A program made the translations under genes and the position numbers. Below are positions 51,801 to 60,800 of a DNA stretch of 64,000 nucleotides, piece after piece. Below the pieces are notes generated by a model, which did not search any database, was not told the origin of the DNA, and saw only the letters and a list, made by a program, of their open reading frames with translations. The number at the start of each line of letters is the position of its first letter. The first letter of the stretch is position 1. Origin of the DNA: Burhinus oedicnemus (lineage: Eukaryota; Chordata; Aves; Charadriiformes; Burhinidae); contig VFFE01007215.1 of NCBI GenBank assembly GCA_008921705.1, positions 5,281,513 to 5,345,512 on the forward strand, written 5' to 3'.

Positions 51801-54800
51801 TTGCAGCTGTTTTCCCCCTTTCTCACAAGAACAACAGTGCATTCTGCCAAAGGATATTCCCCAGGCCGCCTTCTTTTGAAAGTCTCTAAAAAGTAACCTG
51901 TTTGGACAGGGTGAGCATTTTTATCAGCTCTGACAGTGGAGAGAGACTGATGGGTAAATCTATCCCATCTTTTCCAGAAAGTCTGTCAGAATGGCCAGAG
52001 GTTTGTCTGTCACAGCAGTCCATCTGAGAAAACTTCTCCTGCTGTCTCTCGCTCCATGCCTTCTGATGGACTTGCAAAGCAGATGTAGAAAATTCTCTGA
52101 TCTTACTCTTGTGAGGAAACCACACAGAGGAAAACAGAAGACAAAATGTTGTGAAAATAGTTCAGTAGGACAGGGTGGCTGCAAAACTGTGTGTTACATC
52201 AAAGGTAAACCATAGAGCTGATATGCCACATCATCTGGGTATTCGGCTTATAGTCAGAGCAACTCAGTGTGGAGTTATGCATACATCTGAGAGAAATTCC
52301 TTTGCTAGCAGGATCCTTTTTTGGCTCAAATGACATAGTGTCATGAAGAGAATAGAATGACACTGATTTATCAAAACACTTTAAACAAGAAATATAAAGA
52401 GGCTTTCTTACTTTCGGTCCATGTCAGAAGCAGCAGCATAGTGCAAAGGGGTGCGGCCCCAGTCATCTGTTTCGTTAATATTGGCTCCTGTTGTCACCAG
52501 TGTCTCAATGCAGTGGAAATGACAATTTGCAGCTGCATAGTGCAAAGGTGTCCTGGAACATAAGCAACAATTTGTTACCTCATATTCCAATATGTACCAC
52601 CAAGGATAGCAATAAATCTTAACTCTACAGATTTCCAGCAGTTGATATCAGTGCCTTATGTTCCTGTGATGAAATGCAAAATTATGCAAATTTAACAAAA
52701 TATTGTGTTAATAGGAAGTTTTGGTGCTCCTACAAAGCCTAATAGGATACAGATCCTCAATCTGTGTCTTGCAAACAACCTGTTCCCAGTGACAGCCTCT
52801 GCTGTTCCTCTGCATACGTGCTACTTTCTTCCAGCTGGGAGGCAGAGCAAAGCACGGTGTCCCTTGCAGCATCTTATTTAGCTGGCATAGCAACACTCAT
52901 AGCAACACTTCATATGGGGAAAAAAAACTCTCTAGGAAGCACACCAAATAGCAGCAATCCTCCCAGCATAACCCAGGTGTTGTCTTGGGCACACAAGCAC
53001 AAGAATTTAGGCAGTAAGAGAAGCAATAAGGAGAAAAAATAAACCTGTGATATTTTTAAAACAGAAAACTCAAGGGGGCGGGATGGCTTTCATGTCTTTA
53101 ATGAAGTCTGCACCTGTCTTTCTGGCATATAACTGCAGCAGCAAGAGTTCTGCAGGGAAGGCCAAACTCCTAGTTTATTTTACTGTCATTTTTTGTATAA
53201 CATATGATTTCCAGACTGAGGTGGCCTTTCTTCCTCGCCTGCTGGATTCTTTTTTTATTGTTTTTTAAATGAGCTTCATAATTTACCTACCTCCCACATT
53301 TGTCCTTCTTATTAAAATCTGCTCCACTGCTTTGCAAGAGTTTTATACATTCAACATTACTGGAAAGAGAAGTAAAGAAAACAAAACATGAACAAAACAG
53401 AAGTTTACATCCGTGTTGCCCCCTGCCCCCAAAAAGGAAAATGTTACCAACTATTTTTGTATTATTTGCTGTACAAAAACAGGGTACAGCCAACTACAAT
53501 GTGAAATTCAATCAAACAGAAAATGAAGCTTTCAAAAACTATTCCTGGTTTTTTTTTTCTAGAAAACTGCAAACTTCTCTTATGCAATAGAAAAAAACAT
53601 TAATTTTCCAAAGAGAGCACAGTAAATGTGATCTGAATTCAGTGAGTTTGGAGATTTTCAATGGGAGCTGTACTCTAATGCTTCCCACACTGAACTGGTA
53701 TTTTATAAGAGAACTTTAAAAGAAAGTTGTTGCTAGCTTATAAAATGCCAGTCTAATAACGAAGAGGTGACATTTAACGAAATCCACCCCCGTTCAGCAA
53801 AGCATTCAACAGTAAGCACTTTGCTCAAATCCTGTTTACTTACTGAGATTTAATCACAAGAGTTACTTTTAGGTTTATTCTCGTATGATTTGTTGACTAT
53901 TGATAGATTTAAGAACATCTCTAAGTGCTTTGTTGAATGAGGGGCATAGTGATTTAAAGTGATTGTCAATATCAATATTGCATTTATATAACCAGATGAG
54001 TTGGACTCCATTGCTTTGTATCTCTTGAAAGAATTTACCACATCATAGCTGCTTCTTCATCTTGTTTAAAGCCAGGTGATTTTTAATAGAAAATAAAACA
54101 GCTGAATTCTCACATCTTTAGTAATTCAAGTGAATAAACGCATGACTCCAGGCCAGAAAATGACGTAAAGAAGTGCAGCACTTTCCAAGACTCCTTGTCA
54201 TTCACAGGAGCAATAAATCATTTGTGTTCACAATCAGATGAGCAGACCTTTGAAGTTTGTTCTTTTCCTGGTACCCATGCAACTCCCATTAATGTAATGG
54301 GAGTAACAGGCATGTGTCAGGAAAAAAAAATTAATACCTTTTGTATAGCTCCAGCTCCAGGGCAAAAAAAAAAAAAAGACCGGATGCAATATATTGGCAT
54401 ACATTCATCCCTACTGTAAATTGCTATTGCATAAAATAGCTGCAGAACACTCACCACAACATACTAAAAATAAAAACACTTGTTAGTGATGGCAAATGTA
54501 GTAAACCACTGGAAAAATATGGTTTATATTCATGGGCCGCTTTTGCTTCTTACGAAGTCTCTCCTTCTCTTTAGGACTTCCAGGTTGTTTTTATTATTCT
54601 TTTGGGGTGTAGCCTTATCAAAGAGGTAGCATTTGAACTATACTACAATAATCTCCTTCCAAGCAACAGTCATACATCCTCTATTAAGATGAGACAAGTA
54701 TCAAGAAGAATAACACCATAAGAATAATAAAAACAATATTTGGATCAATTTTATCAGGTTTTTGTAACAACAAAAACTTTGTGATATACATTTTGGTCCA

Positions 54801-57800
54801 CCAAGAAGAAAAAACAACTTCCAGAAAGACTGCCAAGTATTCACTCTGAATGACCATTTCTGCTTGCTATAACCACAGAGAATCCAAGCTAGGTTCTAGC
54901 CAAGGGTCCATTTCAGCTGTTTTCTGAGCCATAAAGTCGTCAACAGAAGAGTCAAAACTCAAAGCTTGCCAAACATTTTGTCCTTTTGCTAGGTTAACTT
55001 CACAGCACTCCACTGACAATTATTTGGAAATATTTAAACTAACTGGATGCGACATTTACAACTTAAATTGACTTTATTTCAGTTTTCATTTGTTTCCATT
55101 TCTGGCCTCCCAGCACGTATCAGGAATGCATCACACTGAGAGAATAACAGTCTTTTGACTTTCTAATTTGGAGGTTGGGGGTTGTTTGGCTGGTTGGGAG
55201 TTCTTTGTTTGGGGGTTGGTTTTTCGTTGTTGGTTTGGTTTGTTGGTTTTCATTTTAGAAACTTTTAAACTTGCCCTTAAAAAATGGGAAAGAGGGAGAT
55301 GAGCTGCATTTGGACTCCAGGGTTGCAATCTGATGGGCACCGCTGCGTAGTTACACTTTCAGACTAGGACACAGTCCAAAGGTGGAGGCCAGGAATAACT
55401 CCTCTGCCAGCAGCATCCTAGGAGCCACAGCTCCTTCTCTTCACTCGCTTTGCCCTGGGAGCTGACGATTTCCTGCTGACTGCTGGCCCTCAGCGACTGT
55501 TGTGGCCAACAGACAGACCTGGGTGAGCATGCAGCACCCCCACCCAAAGCTGAAGCAGTCTTCACAGAGGCGTGAAAAGGAAGGGTTTTACCCTCTGCCT
55601 GAAACACATGCTTCAAATCACAACCCGGCTGTCTGTGGTAGAGGGAATCACACCACCGCCTTTACTTTGCAAGCAACCCCTGCACGAGGGCAGTGAAAAA
55701 AGACAGCCTCAAGTGACCAAAATTTGACATCAGACAGCTTTGCTCCCCCTGCACCTCAATAAATTCCTCCGTGGATGGCACGGTCAAGTTGGCTGGCACC
55801 AAATCTGCAACAAAGCCACAAAATAACTTACAACAGCTACAGTCACAGCTACTTACCCTCCTGCAGCGGCAGCGTGGAGGCACGTTCTTCCAAAACTATC
55901 AGGGGTGTCTATTTCAAAGCCTGCAGACAGCACGTGCTCATTACTAAACAAGGACACTATGCTATACTTTTGTCCTAGTTAAACCACAAGAAACATTGCA
56001 GAGACAGAAAAATCAGTTAGTTAGGAAAAAACAGAACGCAAGCAACTACAGTCAGAAAGAGGTTGTCACGGGAACGGCGAGCGGCTGCTCCAGTTTGGCA
56101 GCTCTATAAAAAGAGCTGCAAAGTTGACGAGCATCTATTTCCACATCCAGCTCTGCGCCACATCCCTGTTTAAAACCATGTGACAGGCATTTATGAGGCA
56201 GATACTTATCAAGAGGACTGTGACAGCAGGACATGGAGACAGAAAACATGAAGAAATGAGGAAAAACTACAGTCAGCCTGAACATGAAATGGGACCATTT
56301 TTATTGCGTGTGGTTTTCAGGTTGGAAAGAGGCTTCCAGGAGCACGCAGAGATATTCATCAAGATGCACAATGCCAAAGACACAAGCCTGGCAGTATTAA
56401 CTCTGGTCACCCAGAGCTTTTTCTCTTCCTTCCTGATCTGGTGGTCAAGGCCAGAGCACATCAAGGCTTAATGTAATGGGGTATGTAATTGCCATATTTC
56501 ACACTTTTTTTATATCCTACAGGACTCAAGTTTAGGGAAAAATGTAGTTGTACGAGATTTTACGTGTCAAGTAATGAAGCAATTTTCTAGAAAAAAGCAT
56601 ATGATCTGCCTTGTGTTTTTTTAACTCATGGGAACTCTTGCCTGGAAAAAAAGAATTTGGGATTTGGCACCTGATTACTGCCTCTTTTGGAACAGTTGCA
56701 TCAGCAAACTTCTGCTTCTTCTGCTGTGGGCTCTGGTGAGGATCCTGAGACTGCCCTCTCGACACTACACTTTCCCTCATTTCCTCTCTCACACCTGCAG
56801 AGCTTTGGCCAGCCTAACTCCTTTACTCTGGTTGAATTCAGAAACGCACTTTAGCTGTATCTACAATATACCATCATCAGTGAGATGTAAATACCTGCGC
56901 CAGTGCAGGCCCCGAGGAGATAATTTCTTAAATTATTTCTTGGGGGTGGCGGGGGCGGATGGGACCCAAATGAAAAGAGTGTCTCACATTCCTATGGTTT
57001 GGAAAAGGGTCCTAAATTTCCTTCCTCTTCCTGGTGAATTAATATAAGCCCCCTGAGCCTGCCAGGAGAAAAGGGCTTCGGGCATGAACAATAGAGGAAG
57101 TACCAGCATGCCGTTAGGAAAGCCTCGCACGCTCCCGTACACCACACCACACAGCCGAACACAGCAGCACAGGAAGTCTTTCATTTGAACAATTCAAAAC
57201 AATGAGTATAAAGGGGCCGTAAGCAGCAGAGACACACACTACTCGAGCTCCACAGACACTGCGGGATTTACTTACCCGATGACAACAATTTCCTGCAGCA
57301 GTCTGAGTGAGCATTCAGCGCTGCTAAGTGTAAAGGGAACATGTTGTGGATCCCACACCTGAAAGGCACAACAGCCTCATTACACAGAGCCATGTGAAAA
57401 CGCAGGTTGCATACAGACACAACACATCAAAAGCTCCTTCCACAAAGGCAGCATTTTTGATCCTTTTTGAGGAAGATTCTTCCCGTCATGTTATTTTTAT
57501 CTGTATTTCCTTACCAGCCGCCTTTGCAGTTGGGAGATAGTCTGATACAGCAAAATCTTGGCATTACGCTGTGAACAGAATGTGGCACGAAGGTTTCTAA
57601 AAATCCAAGGTGAAAGCCAAGGTAAGGGAGGAAGCAACAGAGCAGATATTGCTGAGAGTCAATTTCCCGGTGTGGGATGCACAAATTTCTGCATCAGCTT
57701 CATATACTGCAACTGCCATTCTGAGGCAAAAGTAAATGCCAAAAATCTTCTCAGTATTATTTCTGAAATCCATTTTTCCTACAGTTACTGTGCTCTAGAT

Positions 57801-60800
57801 AACTCTCATGTGAGTTTTCAAAGCCTCCCCTTCGTCCCTTTCTTTCCCCTGGGGCTGGGGTAGCTGATGACTCTTCTTCACACTTTCCTTTAGGCTGCCA
57901 GGACACTTAGAGTTTTCTTCCCATATCCTAAGAACTAAACATCACACTTTCCTATTTGCTGCAGCTACTCTCCTCACACATCCCTCCAAATTTCTCCCCC
58001 TTTAACACATGACCCTCTTTCAATTAAACCATGAACTTCTCAGAGCAGACATGCTGGGTGAAAGAAAAGTAGGCGCACAGAATCACCGGGGTTGGAAGGG
58101 ACCTCTGGAGATCATCTAGTCCAACCCCCCTGCCAGAGCAGGTTCACCTAGAGCAGGTTGCACAGGATGGCGTCCAGACGGGTTTTGAATGTCTCCAGTG
58201 TCGGAGACTCCACCACCTCTCTGGGCAGCCTGTTCCAATGCTCTGCCACCCTCAAAGGAAAGAAGTTCCTCCTCATGTTTAGATGGAACTTCCTATGTTC
58301 AAGTTTGTGGCCCTATCATTGGGCTAAATCTCTCAGGCAACCACACAGTTTTTAAATAAGCCGAGTGCTCAGCAGCTTTTATTAACATCAGCAAATAATC
58401 CCAGTTCAGTCCCTAAGCATACCGCTATTTACTATCTTAGAAGACTTTTGGGTTTGGACATCTTGGCTCCTGTCATTTAGCATCGTTTTGTGAATAGCAT
58501 CTTGTTTTCTAGAAATATTCTACAGGCAGTACTCCAAGTGCACATAAACACAGAGCCTCTGAAACCAGCCATCTCAACGGGATTATCACCTACTGCCTGC
58601 TTCAGCAGATATATTTTTGGAAAATGACAAACTCTTGAACAATAGCAGATGTATCCATATCTGCCCTTCATTTCTGCAAGAAAACTGGTGGATGGGAGAC
58701 TATGATCACCTTGTGGAAGAGGACTTCAGATACAGATCCAAAGATGCAGAAACTTGTCTTTCTGCAAGATTCACCATAAATCACAATGACTTATGAAGCC
58801 TTAGACAAAAATGAGCGTGGATGCTTATACGGATATCTTGCTCTCTCCAGCATTTTATACATATATTACATGTATTTAACTAGTTTTGGTTTGCTTTTAA
58901 AAACTCATTGTTTCCAGAATCCACAGCCCCATACTTCCTCTGCCTTCACATTAAATTTGCCCTCCTTGCTGCTTTGCCACATTAAGGAGTGACTTGTGGT
59001 GGTGTACAAATTTTAATTTTGCTAGTGTCAGCCTTTACATCTTAAAGTGAATCTATTAAAAGTCAATCTGACAGGCTATTCTTTGAAGGAAACAGCAGAA
59101 GCTCCACCAAGCTGCTGCATCTGTATAAACAGGTTGCAGTGGATTCATTTATTTAAGCTAACATTGGACATTCTGTATTGCTGTGCTTCTTCCTACACCC
59201 ATTTCCCTCTATCTCCTCCTCCACCTAGTTATTCAAAGCAATATTTTTCTTCTTTTTGGTCAAGATTTCCAGCCAGCACATGTTTTGGCCGGTTTCCATT
59301 GAAATACAGTATCTGCACATCTGCTAACTAGTGTCATACTTCTATAGTGCAGTTCACACTGGTTCCTTCCATCACTTACACACTTTCCCCTTTAAATGCA
59401 GTTGCCTCAAAGACTGACCGAGCTTTCTGCAGTTGTTGCTAACAATGCTGCGGAGTTTTCTTTTCAAAGCCAGTTTGGGGAGCTCAGCCAGAGTTATTTA
59501 CATGCAGCACATATGAAAGCCCATTCCCAGCACTTCAATGCTCCTTGTTTAGCACAGTAGCATCGTTTGGATCCGCCTGGCATCCCTGAGCCAACTTCTC
59601 ATTTCACTTATTTTTGTTGCTGGAAAAAGTATTTTATTCGATCAATGTTCCAGTCACCCAAGTGTGAAATATAAATTCCTAACTGGATAACCCCGATTCC
59701 AAGAGCGGGCTATCCCACTACATCTCATTTTCCCCTTAAACCTCAAGATAAGAGACAGACTGGGACTTACTGTACTGGAGAAAGAGCTAGCAAAAATATA
59801 CATCTATTTAGACACCAAGATATTCACGTTGGCTATGTTAATAAAATCCATTGACGTTAGCTGAAGCCTGTAGAATTTCATTATCCATGCCAATTGAAGA
59901 TCTGTTCCACCTTCTGAGTTTGCATGGTGACAGTCGTACTTGATAAAGGAATATGGGCAAATGTGCCACTTAAACATCGTCAAGCAAACAAACAAAATAC
60001 TGAGAGCTGCAAGTATCTTCAAAATTAAAACCAGCTCATTTACATCTGAAAGCAGGTTTTCCTAACCAGGTAAGTCAGGAGAAGTCACCAGTTTCTACAG
60101 TAGGTTCCAGGCAGAAGACTCTTAAATTGTATTTTGGAGACATGTGGAGCTAATTGTCAAAAACTTACATTCATGGAATGAGATGCTGCTATTAAACACC
60201 TGGTACAGATATCCCTCGTGGCACTGCATTACTCTGGCCTTATACCCCTTTGTTTACCTTCAGGTTTGCTATTTTCTTTTGACAGACCATAAGAACCTGA
60301 ACATAACTAACCAATACTCAAGTACTCTTAAAAATCAAGCACCTGCCAATGTTTGAGTCGACAATACTTATCATACTGTGGGTGCAGTCTTGACACGTGC
60401 AACAGAAAAAAAAAAAAAGAAAAAAAAATTGAGTTGAAGCAGAAAGCACATTTAGAAATGTGTCTAATTTCAACTCATTGTCCTTCTAGTCAAAAAAGAC
60501 TCCCAAACGCACAAATAAGATAAAAGCAGTCCTGTTATTTCAGCCACTTGAATATCAGAAACCATGCTACATCATGACAGGCTCTAGTTATACGGACATC
60601 AGAAATACATAGTAACATCTGCTTTGCAATACTGCATTTCAATTGATTATCTTATGTCAGACTAAAAGATGGAATAACTGTGATCAAGATGCACTTTATA
60701 TACATATGTACTTCATGTACATTATATACCACCGTGCCACAACAACACTTTAGGAAAAAGAAGCAATACTTGCACTACTTGTAACAGCGTAACTGGGCAC

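Noticed and set aside
56628..57047. 139-codon plus-strand frame in ANKRD44 intron b-c
   Set aside because: No family resemblance, no conserved motif, and it has the composition of random sequence.
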